A stretch of DNA of 64,000 bases, from NCBI RefSeq assembly GCF_024609325.1, contig NZ_JANHMQ010000002.1:682001-746000 (forward strand), given 5' to 3'. Of the stretch, positions 7,007 through 17,599 are shown in pieces. The number at the start of each line of letters is the position of its first letter. Position 1 is the first letter of the stretch. A model generated the notes under the pieces. It was not told the DNA's origin. It worked only from the letters and a program-made list of their open reading frames with translations, and made no database searches. The DNA comes from Geothrix fuzhouensis. Its GTDB lineage: Bacteria > Acidobacteriota > Holophagae > Holophagales > Holophagaceae. Position numbers and translations under genes: made by a program.

Positions 7007-9811
7007 ATGCAGCCAGCCGCGCCAGCGTCCCCGGATCCGGGATCTCCAGGGCCTTCCGGGGTTACCGTGCTGGCTGCCGGAGCCCAGATCGGCCGTTTCC
7101 AGGTGCAGGCTCTTCTCGGCCAAGGAGGCATGGGGGCGGTCTACCTGGCCTGGGATCCCGTGCTGGAGCGGCGGGTCGCGCTCAAGGCGATCCATCTGGG
7201 CGAGGATGGGAAGGCGTCGGCCAAGACCCGGTTCCGCCGCGAGGCCAAAGTGCTGGCCCAGCTCAACCATCGGAATGTCTGCCAAGTGCATGACTGGGTG
7301 GAGGCTCGGGGAAGTGCCTACATCGCCATGGAGTTCATCGAAGGGGAGATCCTGTCCAAGGTGGCGGAACGGCTGGATCTCCGGCGGAAGCTGCAGGTGC
7401 TCCGATCCATTGCCCACGCCTTGGAGGCGGCCCACGCCAAGGGGATCGTCCACCGGGACCTGAAGCCCAGCAATGTGATGGTCGATGCAGGCGGGCAGAT
7501 CAAAGTCCTGGACTTCGGCCTGGCCAGACTGGTTGATTCGGCTTCGGCCCCTGGGGATGACCCGACCGGGGACGCCCCCCATCTTCTGAGGCTGCCCGAA
7601 CCACCCGGTGGCGAGCCTACCGTGGTGGTCCCGGCGACGCCTGGCCCTGAGGAGAGAACCAGTGTCGGTTCGGCGTCTCCCTCGCCAGCCTCCTCCAGTT
7701 GGGGGGAGGTGACGGAGGCGGGCGTCTTCATGGGCAGCCCCACGTACGCCTCTCCCGAGCAGATGTGCGGGAAGCGTGTCGGCCCGCCGAGCGACGTGTT
7801 CTCCCTCGGCGTGGTGGCTTGGGAACTGCTGCTGGGGGACTACCCGTTCCCCGGCAAGGAGCGGGCGAGGATGACCGCCACCGTCCAGGGACAGCTCAAG
7901 CCGCTGCGGGGCCGTGGGCTACCCCGCCACCTGGGCGCCCTGCTGCGGGCGATGCTCCACCGGCATCCAGACAAACGGCCGACAAGTCGTCAGGTGGCCG
8001 AAGCCATTGACCATCACTTAGCGGGGAAGCCGGCGGTGTGGTGGGTCGCGGTGGCCCTGGTCGCCCTCGGCGCGGTGTTTGGAGGTGGCTACTACCTGTT
8101 CGGGCGCAGCATCATCGCGGATCTGGTCAAGGAGACTCCCCCCCGGATGGCGGTCATGCCGATCCGCAACGACACGGGGGACCCGGTCCTCGATGCCCAA
8201 GTCGGGGTGGGCCTGACGGAGCTGCTCGCGACGGCCCTGCAGGGCTCGCCCAACATGACCGTGGTGGAGCCCGAGTCCGTCAACCGGGTGATCTCCAACC
8301 TGCGGATCTCCCCGGCCGATGCCATGAAGCCGGCCAGCCAGCCCAGGATCGCGACGGCCCTGGGCGCGCAGCTGTTCCTCCGGGGCGCCCTGAGCCGGGA
8401 TCCTGCCGGACAGGCGAACATGCTGACCTATGAGCTGGTGGACGGGGCCGGGCAGGCCCGTTTTTCCGGGGTCGTGCGGGCCCCCCGCCAGGGATCGTTC
8501 GCCCCCTACGAACTGGTGGATCCGGCGGCCAAGGACCTGCTCCACAAAGTGGACCCGCTCCGGTCGAACGCGGCCCAGAACCTGCCTGTCCCGCCTGGGG
8601 TCTTCGCGGCCTACGCCGAGGGGAAGGCCTTGTTCCTGAAGGGCGATTTCAAGGGCAGCGAGCCTCGCCTGCAGGAGGCAGCCATGCTGGCACCGGCCTT
8701 CTCCAGCGCCGTGTCGGCCTATGCCGCCTGCCTCCGCCGCCTCGGTCGGGATCAGGCGCCCGCTGTGGCCAACTGGGCGCTCATGTCCGCCAAGGCCACC
8801 GGGGACCGCTGGGCGGAGGGACGCGCCCTGGCTCTGAAGGCCTACCTGGCCAAAGATCTGGGGCACCTCGACGAATCCCAGAAGCTCCGGGAGGCCACCC
8901 TGACGCTTGCCCAGGCGGTGGGCGATCGGGATGGGGAGACCATCGCGTACAACCACCTGGGCCTGATCGCCGCCGAGCGGGGGAAAGACAAAGAAGCCGG
9001 CGAGTTCTATGAGCGCTCGCTCAAGCTCAGCCAGCAGACCGGAGATCAGGTGTACCTGTCTCTGGCCCAGAACAACCTGGCGAACCTCGCACTGAAGCGC
9101 GGGGATCTGGGTACGGCCGAGGCCCTCTACCGGAACAATCTGAGCCTGCAGCAGGCCCTCGGGAACCGCTGGGGTGAAGCCCTGGCCCAGAACAACCTGG
9201 GCGTAGTGGCGCTCATGACCCGGGATCTGCCGGCCGCCGAGAGCCGGCTGACCGCGGCCCTGACCATTCGCGAATCCGTGGGCGACCGGGTCGGGCGGAT
9301 CACCTGTCTGAGGAACCTCGGCATCCTGGCCTTGATGAAAGGGGACGTGGCCGAGTCCGCCAGGTTCCATGGGCGCGCCCTGGATCTGGCGGAGGCTTCG
9401 GGGCTGCGGACCATCGAAGCCGAGTGCCGGTTTTACGTGGCTGAGCTGGATCGGCTTCAGCAGCGGTACTCCCAGGCCTTGGCCGGCTACCGGAAAGTCT
9501 TCGATCAACTCTCCGAGGGCGTGACCCCCGAGGTCCGGTGGAACGCCCAGGCCGCTGGCGCCGAGTGCCTGCTCCGCAAGCCCAGGCCCGACGTGAAGCA
9601 GGCCGAGGCACGGCTTCTGGCGATTCCCGCCAGAGAGGCGGACTCGCCCTACGTGCATCGGGCGAAGGCCTGGCTCGCTTCCCGGACGGGGCAACGCGAC
9701 GTGGCCCTGGCGGAACTGGCCCGTGCCTCAGAGGACTCCCGCCGCCAGGCCCCGGAGATCCGAGCGGAACTCGAGACCCTGCGGGCCGCCCTCCTGGCAG
9801 AAGGCCGTTAG
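7007..9811 (+). CDS. Membrane Ser/Thr protein kinase with TPR sensor region
   Basis: This 934-residue receptor kinase has a cytoplasmic kinase domain at about residues 27-335: glycine loop LGQGGMGAVYLA, VALKAI lysine, HRDLKPSN catalytic loop, DFGLARL and GSPTYASPEQM. About 60 residues separate DFG from SPEQ, a Pro/Ser/Thr-rich activation segment much longer than usual. One membrane segment follows near 343-365 (WWVAVALVALGAVFGGGYYLF). The outer part begins with a domain resembling those that build small-molecule or curli-type assemblies (PRMAVMPIRNDTGDP), then tetratricopeptide repeats from about 540 to 900, including repeated NNLGVVAL-type helices. The trigger and targets are unknown. It starts 12 bases after the PH-like gene. 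Confidence 0.92.
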   Translation: MQPAAPASPDPGSPGPSGVTVLAAGAQIGRFQVQALLGQGGMGAVYLAWDPVLERRVALKAIHLGEDGKASAKTRFRREAKVLAQLNHRNVCQVHDWVEARGSAYIAMEFIEGEILSKVAERLDLRRKLQVLRSIAHALEAAHAKGIVHRDLKPSNVMVDAGGQIKVLDFGLARLVDSASAPGDDPTGDAPHLLRLPEPPGGEPTVVVPATPGPEERTSVGSASPSPASSSWGEVTEAGVFMGSPTYASPEQMCGKRVGPPSDVFSLGVVAWELLLGDYPFPGKERARMTATVQGQLKPLRGRGLPRHLGALLRAMLHRHPDKRPTSRQVAEAIDHHLAGKPAVWWVAVALVALGAVFGGGYYLFGRSIIADLVKETPPRMAVMPIRNDTGDPVLDAQVGVGLTELLATALQGSPNMTVVEPESVNRVISNLRISPADAMKPASQPRIATALGAQLFLRGALSRDPAGQANMLTYELVDGAGQARFSGVVRAPRQGSFAPYELVDPAAKDLLHKVDPLRSNAAQNLPVPPGVFAAYAEGKALFLKGDFKGSEPRLQEAAMLAPAFSSAVSAYAACLRRLGRDQAPAVANWALMSAKATGDRWAEGRALALKAYLAKDLGHLDESQKLREATLTLAQAVGDRDGETIAYNHLGLIAAERGKDKEAGEFYERSLKLSQQTGDQVYLSLAQNNLANLALKRGDLGTAEALYRNNLSLQQALGNRWGEALAQNNLGVVALMTRDLPAAESRLTAALTIRESVGDRVGRITCLRNLGILALMKGDVAESARFHGRALDLAEASGLRTIEAECRFYVAELDRLQQRYSQALAGYRKVFDQLSEGVTPEVRWNAQAAGAECLLRKPRPDVKQAEARLLAIPAREADSPYVHRAKAWLASRTGQRDVALAELARASEDSRRQAPEIRAELETLRAALLAEGR

Positions 9812-9816
9812 GCCCG

Positions 9817-10605
9817 TCAGGCGAACTTAGGCGCCCGCTTGCCCAGGAAAGCGGCCAGCCCCTCCAGGGCGTCGGGATGGTGCATGGCGGCCTTCATCTG
9901 CGCGCCTTCGGCCATCAGGCGGGCGCGGAGGCTCTCCGAATCCAGACCCTGGTTGCGCAGCAGTGTGGCCTTGATGCGGGCGAAGGTCTCAGTAGGCCCG
10001 GCCGCGAGGCGCTGCGCCAGGGTATCCACTGCGGCTTCCAGCCGCGCCGCAGGTTCCACGCGGTTGACCAGGCCCAAGGTCTGGGCCCGATCGGCGTCGA
10101 GGGTCTCGCCAATCAGCATCAGTTCCGCCGCGATGGCCGAGTTCACTAGGCGCGAGAGCATGACGCTGCCGCCCCAGTCCGGATGCAGGCCGATCTTGAC
10201 GAAGGCCATGCCGAAGGCGGCCTCGGGTGTGGCGAGGCGCAAGTCCGCGCAGAGGGCCAGGCTCATGCCGGCTCCCGCAGCCGGTCCCTGCACCACGGCC
10301 ACCACGGGTTTGGGCAGGGTGGCGAGGCCGTGGGCCACGGCGGCGCCCAGGTCCAGCAGCGCTTCCAGTTCCGTCCAGCGGCCTTCAGCCAGGGCCTTCG
10401 AGATCCAACCGAGGTCGCCCCCCGCGCAAAAGGCCCGGCCCGCCCCACGCAGAAACAGCGCCTTCACGCCGGGCGCCGCCGCCTTCGCCAGGGCCTCCTC
10501 GAAGCCCTCCTTCATCTCGGGAATCAGCGCGTTGAGCTTGTCAGGCCGATTCAGGGTCAAGGTCGCGATCCGGTCGTGCACGTCGAAGAGGATGGGGGTG
10601 GGCAT
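9817..10605 (-). CDS. Enoyl-CoA hydratase/isomerase family protein
   Basis: A 262-residue crotonase-fold enzyme acting on acyl-CoA thioesters. The oxyanion-hole regions are AFCAGGDLGW and GPAAGAGMSLALCADLRLA. The two catalytic Glu positions of classical enoyl-CoA hydratase appear replaced (Met in GAGMSLA, and Phe in FGMAFVKIG), while IGLHPDWGG keeps an Asp in the place used by PaaG-type isomerases. An isomerase or ring-opening role is therefore as likely as hydration. I start at ATG 10605 (MPTPILFDV) with CGGAGTG upstream. It is convergent with the kinase, five bases apart. Confidence 0.87.
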   Translation of the reverse strand: MPTPILFDVHDRIATLTLNRPDKLNALIPEMKEGFEEALAKAAAPGVKALFLRGAGRAFCAGGDLGWISKALAEGRWTELEALLDLGAAVAHGLATLPKPVVAVVQGPAAGAGMSLALCADLRLATPEAAFGMAFVKIGLHPDWGGSVMLSRLVNSAIAAELMLIGETLDADRAQTLGLVNRVEPAARLEAAVDTLAQRLAAGPTETFARIKATLLRNQGLDSESLRARLMAEGAQMKAAMHHPDALEGLAAFLGKRAPKFA

Positions 10606-10735
10606 GAACACTCCGGGTGACCACATGGGGGGTCATTCATAGTGCCCAAAGTCGGCGGCCAGCTCTACGGGGCCTTCAGGGGCTGGCCTCCTCCGGGGGG
10701 CCTCCGGAATCCGGGCATCCCAGGCTTCGCATTGC

Positions 10736-11581
10736 CTATCTCGCGAAGGAATCCCCCGACCTGTTCCGTTTCGCTTCATACATGGCGCTGTCGGCCTGGT
10801 TGATCAAGGCTTCCACAGTGGCGCCGTGGTTCGGGAACAGCGAGATCCCGATGCTGGCATGAATGCTTAGGCTGATGCTCTGGCCGCCCACCACCAGGTG
10901 GCAGGGCGCCTGGATCGCCTCGATCAGCTTGCCTGCGATGACGGTGACATCCCGTTCGTCCTTGACCTCCATCAGCAGGTACAGGAATTCATCGCCGCCA
11001 TGGCGGCTGACGGTGTCGTCATCGCGGGTGCTTTCCCGCAGGCGGTCCGCGATGGTCCGCAACACGGCATCGCCGGCATCGTGTCCATACGAGTCGTTGA
11101 TGGTCTTGAAGTCGTCCAAGTCCACGAACATCACGGCCAGGGTCCAGCCATGTCGGTAGGCCTGGGCCAAGCCATGTTCCAGGCGATCGTTGAACAAGCT
11201 GCGGTTGGGGAGGCCCGTCAGCAGGTCGTGGAGGGAGGCATGGCGATCCGCTTCCCCCTGTTCTTTGACAGCCGCCAACTCATCTTCCAGTTCGCTCCGC
11301 TCCTTGACTTCATCCTTCAGGGCCTGGTTCACGTCCGACAATTTCTCGGAGGCTTCCAGCACTTTTTCCTCGACGGCCTCGCTTTTCTCGAGGGCAGCCT
11401 CCATCCCAGGGCCACTGTTGCCGTCGGCGAGTTCCTGCTTGAGAGTCAGGTTGACCGAGGCCAGGTCCTCGGCACTGGCTGCCATCAATCCCTCGATGTG
11501 TTCGTTCTGTCCGAGCGCTTGGTCCAGGGACTTGGCAAGTCTGGTGTTTGCGGGTGTCGGCGTCATCGGATCAGTAGCCAT
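10736..11581 (-). CDS. Diguanylate cyclase with coiled-coil N-terminus
   Basis: A 281-residue soluble protein. Residues 1-115 are a charged, helical coiled coil with no recognisable sensory domain; residues 116-281 are a GGDEF domain that makes cyclic di-GMP from two GTP. The active loop HGGDEF is intact (195-199), DLDDFKTINDSYGHDAGD is the conserved metal and nucleotide region, and RDDD at 186-189 is a proper RxxD inhibitory site five residues before GGDEF, so product inhibition is expected. The ATG at 11581 has GAGGAA upstream. No phosphodiesterase partner is adjacent. Confidence 0.93.
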   Translation of the reverse strand: MATDPMTPTPANTRLAKSLDQALGQNEHIEGLMAASAEDLASVNLTLKQELADGNSGPGMEAALEKSEAVEEKVLEASEKLSDVNQALKDEVKERSELEDELAAVKEQGEADRHASLHDLLTGLPNRSLFNDRLEHGLAQAYRHGWTLAVMFVDLDDFKTINDSYGHDAGDAVLRTIADRLRESTRDDDTVSRHGGDEFLYLLMEVKDERDVTVIAGKLIEAIQAPCHLVVGGQSISLSIHASIGISLFPNHGATVEALINQADSAMYEAKRNRSGDSFAR

Positions 11582-11994
11582 GGGGTTCCTCGACTGGTTC
11601 CAGACGGTCTAGGCCATCGAATCCGCTGCGACTTTGGATGGGGGAGCCGGGTTTGATCCGGACGGGCACCTTCGTCGTTCCCTTGTCCCTATCTGGGACG
11701 CGGACCATCCCATCGCTCGCGGGACCATCCTCGGCGGAATGCATTTCCTGGGGGCTCGGACGCAAGAACAGGACCTCCCTATACGCTGGTTACGCGCCCA
11801 TCAGGGCGCTGATGAGAGTTCAGAAGAAGGACGGGATGAAGGTGAAGCCCTTGTGCCTTCCTGATCTGCCTCCCTCGGACAGACCTATCCATGCAAACCG
11901 TAGTCCCATAATTAAACACAACATAATTAATGTTTATGGTCTTGCTGTGCTGAACCGGAGCGGCAATGACCGATCAAATTGATCCGCCTGGAGG
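11582..11994. other. 413-base intergenic region
   Basis: This is the upstream region of the diguanylate cyclase gene and the downstream region of the C26 amidotransferase gene. I see no convincing gene. The 11905-11945 stretch is markedly A/T-rich and contains a nine-base direct repeat, CATAATTAA, at 11907-11915 and 11922-11930, spaced 15 bases start to start; this could be a regulator site for the cyclase. Small open frames on both strands here have no family features. Confidence 0.5.
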
Positions 11995-12753
11995 TCAATT
12001 CGAAGGAGTACGGTCGCCAGAGCAGAGGACTTTCACAAACGCCGCGAACAGGTCCCGCGCGGCGTCTCCGGCGGGGCCTTTGAGGGTCACGAGGTTCTCG
12101 GGATGCCACTGGACGCCGAAGACCCAGCGCGTGGCGTCGATGGCTTCCACGGCTTCGATGATGGGACCGCTGACCGGGTGGGTCGTGTCCAGATGCCAGC
12201 CCACGGCCACGAGAGGCGGGGCCACGCGCTTCACGGCCTGATGGTGGCGGCTGTTCACGAGGAAGACATCCTCGCCCAGCAGCGCCCGCAGGCGGGAGCC
12301 CGGGGCCAGCTGCACGCGATGCCGCATGTCGGGGACGTCCGGGGTGCCGTGCTGGTGGCGGGATGGCTCGCAGCCGTAGTAGTCCGGCACATCCTGGCTC
12401 ATGCTGCCGCCCAGGGCCACGTTGAGGATCTGTTCGCCGCGGCAGATGCCTAGGATGGGCAGGTTCCGCGTCCAGGCCGCCTGGATGAGCGGGATCTCGA
12501 AGGTGTCGCGGTCGGTGTCCACTTCGGCCTTGGGGTGGACGGCCTCGGCCTCGTCCCAGTGCCGCGGATGGATGTCGTCGCCACCTGTCAGCAAGAGGCC
12601 GGCGATCCCGGCCAGGTCCGGAACGGGGTCGCCGGGGGCCACCAATTGGATGGGCCCCGTCCAGCCAGCCGCCTTCAACGCGGGAAGGTAATGCTTCTCG
12701 GCGCCAGACTTGTTTTTACAGCTCACCAGAAGATTTGAGTTGCCGCTTGACAT
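11995..12753 (-). CDS. Class I glutamine amidotransferase-like hydrolase (peptidase C26)
   Basis: A 252-residue protein of the gamma-glutamyl-gamma-aminobutyrate hydrolase (PuuD) family. The nucleophile is Cys104 in LGICRGEQILN, and the His-Glu pair is in FGVQWHPEN near residue 225. LLLTGGDDIHP and HQAVKR are further family marks. These enzymes hydrolyse gamma-glutamyl bonds in polyamine or related catabolism, but there is no putrescine gene set here, so the substrate is open. I start at ATG 12753, where GGAAGGACC lies just upstream. Confidence 0.88.
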   Translation of the reverse strand: MSSGNSNLLVSCKNKSGAEKHYLPALKAAGWTGPIQLVAPGDPVPDLAGIAGLLLTGGDDIHPRHWDEAEAVHPKAEVDTDRDTFEIPLIQAAWTRNLPILGICRGEQILNVALGGSMSQDVPDYYGCEPSRHQHGTPDVPDMRHRVQLAPGSRLRALLGEDVFLVNSRHHQAVKRVAPPLVAVGWHLDTTHPVSGPIIEAVEAIDATRWVFGVQWHPENLVTLKGPAGDAARDLFAAFVKVLCSGDRTPSN

Positions 12754-12791
12754 GGTCCTTCCCCGGGGAAATCCTCTCACCCTACCACCCC

Positions 12792-12832
12792 CTCAGATGG
12801 TCTGAGTCGACGGTGAGGCGGAGAGCTCCGCC
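12792..12832 (+). promoter_or_regulatory. Two short hairpins in the ssb leader
   Basis: A six-pair hairpin CTCAGA-TGG-TCTGAG (12792-12806) and a second, GGCGGA-GAGC-TCCGCC (12817-12832), lie between the preceding divergent gene and ssb, ending 18 bases before the ssb start. They may structure the 5' leader of the ssb mRNA; no further support was found. Confidence 0.3.
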
Positions 12833-12850
12833 GGTACAAAGGAGGACATC

Positions 12851-13318
12851 ATGTCCGGTTCATTGAACAAAGTTCTGCTCATCGGCAACCTCGGGCGCGA
12901 CCCCGAGCTGAAGTCCACGCCCTCGGGCCAGAGCGTCGCCCGCTTCTCCGTGGCCACCACGGAGACCTGGAAGAACCAGGCTGGCGAGAAGCAGAGCAAG
13001 ACCGAGTGGCACAACATCGTCGTGTGGGGCAAGCAGGCCGAGATCGCCGAGAAGTACCTGCGCAAGGGCAAGCAGGTGATGGTGGAAGGCCGCATCCAGT
13101 ACCGCGAGTACACCGGCCAGGACGGCGTGAAGAAGACCGCCTGCGACATCCGCTGCGACAACTTCGTCATGCTGGGCCGCATGGAGGACGGCGGCGGCAG
13201 CCGTGATTCCGGCGGCTACGGCGGCAAGGCGACCGGTGGCGGCTCCCAGGACTTCGAGGATCACGGCGCCCCCAGCCCCGCAGGCGGCAGCTTCCCGGAT
13301 GACGACATTCCGTTCTGA
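12851..13318 (+). CDS. ssb: Single-stranded DNA-binding protein
   Basis: SSB coats single-stranded DNA in replication, recombination and repair. The OB fold covers about residues 1-110 (LNKVLLIGNLGRDPE, EWHNIVVWGKQAEIAEKYL, KGKQVMVEGRIQYREY). A flexible Gly/Ser-rich linker follows, and the acidic tip PDDDIPF recruits partner enzymes. The length of 155 residues is normal. AAAGGAGG lies seven bases before the ATG, close to an ideal ribosome-binding site, which fits an abundant protein. A strong hairpin follows the gene. Confidence 0.97.
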   Translation: MSGSLNKVLLIGNLGRDPELKSTPSGQSVARFSVATTETWKNQAGEKQSKTEWHNIVVWGKQAEIAEKYLRKGKQVMVEGRIQYREYTGQDGVKKTACDIRCDNFVMLGRMEDGGGSRDSGGYGGKATGGGSQDFEDHGAPSPAGGSFPDDDIPF

Positions 13319-13352
13319 GGGGTGGTGCCCCGCCGAGGGGTTCGGCACAGTT

Positions 13353-13384
13353 ACCAAACGGCGCCCATGCGGGCGCCGTTTGGT
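13353..13384 (+). terminator. Hairpin terminator after ssb
   Basis: A perfect 14-pair stem (13353-13366 with 13371-13384) closes on the loop ATGC. It lies 35 bases after the ssb stop. There is no clear T-run after it, so the call depends on the stem. Confidence 0.7.
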
Positions 13385-13482
13385 AGATAGGGAAAGATCT
13401 TCCGGCGACGATGCCGCCGGTTGGAGCTAGATGCTCGGAGAAACCGGATTCTTCCCGTACAATGGTGGGTTCGGGAGTTTCC

Positions 13483-15108
13483 ATGCTTGCAGTGCAGAAC
13501 GTCACCATGCGCTATGGCGCGAAGATCCTCTTTGAGGACGTCACCACGACCTTCAACCCTGGCCGCCGCTACGGCCTGACGGGGCCGAACGGGTCGGGGA
13601 AGTCCACGTTCATGAAGATCCTCGCGGGCGAATTGGAACAGCAGATGGGGAACGTGATCCGTCCCCGCAAGATGGGCATCCTCCGCCAGGATCAGTTCGC
13701 CTTCGATCAGTTCCGGGTCATCGACACGGTGATCATGGGCAACGCGGGCCTCTGGAAGGCTCTGCAGGAGCGGGACGCCATCTACGAGAAGGCGGAGATG
13801 ACGGATGAGGACGGCATGCGCGTGGCCGAGCTCGAGGGCGTGGTGGCCGACGAGGATGGCTACACGGCCGAAGCCGATGCGGCGGTCTTGCTGGACGGCC
13901 TCGGCATCCCGGAGTCCCTGCATGGGCGCAAGATGGGCGAGCTGCAGGGCGGGCAGAAGGTCCGCGTGCTGCTGTCCCAGGCCCTCTTCGGGAATCCCCA
14001 GGCCTTGCTGCTGGACGAGCCCACCAACCACCTGGATCTGGATTCCATCCACTGGTTGGAGGAATTCCTCATCCGCTACAAGGGCACGGTGGTGGTGATT
14101 TCCCACGACCGCCACTTCCTGAACAACGTCTGCACGCACATCGCCGACATCGACTACCAGACGATCATCCAGTACACCGGCGGCTACGACGACATGGTCA
14201 TGGCCAAGATCCAGGTGCGGTCCCGCATCGAGTCGGACAACGCCCAGCGCGAAAAGAAGATCGCCCAGCTGAACGAGTTCATCCAGCGCTTCGCGGCGGG
14301 CACCCGCAGCAGCCAGGTGAACAGCCGCCGCAAGGAAGTGGAGCGACTCCAGCCCAGCGACCTGGCCCGCAGCAACATCCAGCGCCCTTTCATCAAGTTC
14401 AGCCAGGCGAAGCCCGGAGGCCGCTACGCGCTGGAATTCGAGGGCGTCAGAAAGGGCTACGACACGGATAAAGCCGGGAAGGGGGGCCGCCTCGAGGTCA
14501 TCAAGGGCTTCTCGGCCATGGTGCAGCGGGGCGAGAAGGTGGCCCTCCTGGGCCGCAACGGCATCGGCAAGACCACGCTGCTGAACGCGCTGCTGGCCAA
14601 CGCTCCCCAGGTCACCGAGCTGGGGCTGAAGCTGGATGGGGGCGAGGTGAAGTGGGGCCACGAGGCCAACGTGGGCTACTTCTCCCAGGATTTCGCCGAA
14701 AGCATCCCCAAGGGCTACGAGCTGGTGACCTGGCTGCACCAGTTCGACCCCGACGCCACCAAGGAGCAGATCCGCGGCGTCATGGGCCAGATGCTCTTCC
14801 GGGGCGAGGAAGGCAACAAGATGACGGACGTGCTCAGCGGCGGCGAATCCTGCCGCCTGCTCTTCTGCAAGCTGATGCTGCAGAAGCCCAACATCCTGGT
14901 GCTGGACGAACCCACCAACCATCTGGATCTGGAAGCCGTCATCGCCCTGAACGATGCCCTGCAGCGGTATGAAGGGACCATCCTCCTGGTGACCCACGAT
15001 GAAGACATCATCGACGAGGTGGCCACCCGCATCTGGCACCTCACCGACGACGGCATCGAGGATTTCCAGGGCACCTACGCGGAGTACGGCGCGCCGCTGG
15101 GGCGCTGA
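13483..15108 (+). CDS. ABC-F ATPase, YbiT-like
   Basis: This 541-residue soluble protein has two ABC ATPase domains and no membrane part, the ABC-F pattern of ribosome-associated translation factors. Walker A motifs are GPNGSGKST (about residue 35) and GRNGIGKTT (about 355); Walker B regions are LLLDEPTNHLDLDS and LVLDEPTNHLDLEA. The first signature is LQGGQKVR, weaker than the second, LSGGESCR. The YbiT-like type is suggested by the opening MLAVQNVTMRYGAKILFEDV and by the linker SRRKEVERLQPSDLARSNIQ. The ATG at 13483 follows GGGAG. A second ABC-F protein, uup, is at 40449-42377. Confidence 0.9.
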   Translation: MLAVQNVTMRYGAKILFEDVTTTFNPGRRYGLTGPNGSGKSTFMKILAGELEQQMGNVIRPRKMGILRQDQFAFDQFRVIDTVIMGNAGLWKALQERDAIYEKAEMTDEDGMRVAELEGVVADEDGYTAEADAAVLLDGLGIPESLHGRKMGELQGGQKVRVLLSQALFGNPQALLLDEPTNHLDLDSIHWLEEFLIRYKGTVVVISHDRHFLNNVCTHIADIDYQTIIQYTGGYDDMVMAKIQVRSRIESDNAQREKKIAQLNEFIQRFAAGTRSSQVNSRRKEVERLQPSDLARSNIQRPFIKFSQAKPGGRYALEFEGVRKGYDTDKAGKGGRLEVIKGFSAMVQRGEKVALLGRNGIGKTTLLNALLANAPQVTELGLKLDGGEVKWGHEANVGYFSQDFAESIPKGYELVTWLHQFDPDATKEQIRGVMGQMLFRGEEGNKMTDVLSGGESCRLLFCKLMLQKPNILVLDEPTNHLDLEAVIALNDALQRYEGTILLVTHDEDIIDEVATRIWHLTDDGIEDFQGTYAEYGAPLGR

Positions 15109-15181
15109 ACCGCCAAGCCTTCTGCGAGGAACCCTTCCAGTTCCGGCCGAAGGCCTACCTCGCTAGTGCTTTGGGCCTATC

Positions 15182-15208
15182 TTGCCTAGTGATTGAGTGG
15201 TTTATACT
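15182..15208 (+). promoter_or_regulatory. Weak candidate promoter of the histidine kinase
   Basis: TTGCCT (15182-15187) and TATACT (15203-15208) resemble -35 and -10 elements with a 15-base spacer, shorter than ideal. They precede the GTG start of the kinase gene at 15255 by about 45 bases. Confidence 0.3.
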
Positions 15209-15254
15209 GAGTCCAGGTCTATTTTGACCTCTGACCTGTTGAAGAGGACCCTTC

Positions 15255-16861
<1,607 letters not shown>

Positions 16862-16865
<4 letters not shown>

Positions 16866-17599
16866 GCCGAGGGTTGCAGCAGCAGCCGCAACACCTCTTC
16901 GGCCACCTTCAGCCCCACGATGGCGGGCATGTAGGAGATGGTGCCCACGGGGCGGCGCTGGCGTCCGGGACCACGGTGGGGTTCGATGTCGATGGGGTTC
17001 GCTGGGCGCTTGTTGTCGGCGGGCTCCAGCGAATAGACGCAGCGGATGCCCTTCGTGATGCCCACCTTGCGCAGCTCCTTCCGGACGCGGGCGGCGAGAG
17101 GGCAGAGGCGGGTTTCACTGAGGTCACCCACGAAAAGCCGACTGCTGTCCGTGCGTCCTCCCGCGCCCATGGCCGAGATGATCGGCAGGCCCTGCTCATG
17201 GGCGGTTTGCATGAGGGCCACCTTGCAGGTCATGGAGTCGATGGCGTCGATCATCACGTCGGGCCTTGGTGTCAGCAGGTCCGGCAGGGTGTCGGTGTGG
17301 ATGAAGGTGACGCGGGGCTCCACGTCGCAGTCGGGGTTGATGTCCCGCACGCGAGCGGCGGCCACCTCGGCCTTGGGCAGGCCGATGGTGGAGCGCAGGG
17401 CGTAGAGCTGCCGATTGAGGTTGCTGGGGCCGATGACATCGTGGTCCACCAGGCGCAGGTGGCCCACGCCGGCGCGGGCCAGGGCCTCTACCGCGAACGA
17501 GCCCACGCCGCCCAGGCCGAAAATGGTGACGCGGGAGGCGCGCAACCGTTCCAGTGCCGCTTCGCCAAGCAGCAGCTCACTGCGGGAATACCACCTCAT
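16862..17599 (-). CDS. tcdA: tRNA threonylcarbamoyladenosine dehydratase
   Basis: TcdA (formerly CsdL/YgdL) uses ATP to cyclise the t6A modification at tRNA position 37 to ct6A. It is an E1-like ThiF/MoeB-fold enzyme, here 245 residues. The nucleotide loop is FGLGGVGSFAVEALARAG, the adenylation region is VDHDVIGPSNLNRQL, and the family segments GAGGRTDSSRLFVGDLSETR and CVYSLEP are clear. I start at ATG 17599 because AGGGAG lies upstream and MRWYSRSELLLGE fits the family's opening; an upstream ATG at 17629 is possible. It overlaps the end of the TatD-type gene by 23 bases, so the two are probably cotranscribed. Confidence 0.92.

Noticed and set aside
13351-15039. A 562-codon open frame on the minus strand
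   Set aside because: It is antisense to the YbiT-like ABC-F gene and is rich in His, Gln and Leu, as expected for a shadow frame.
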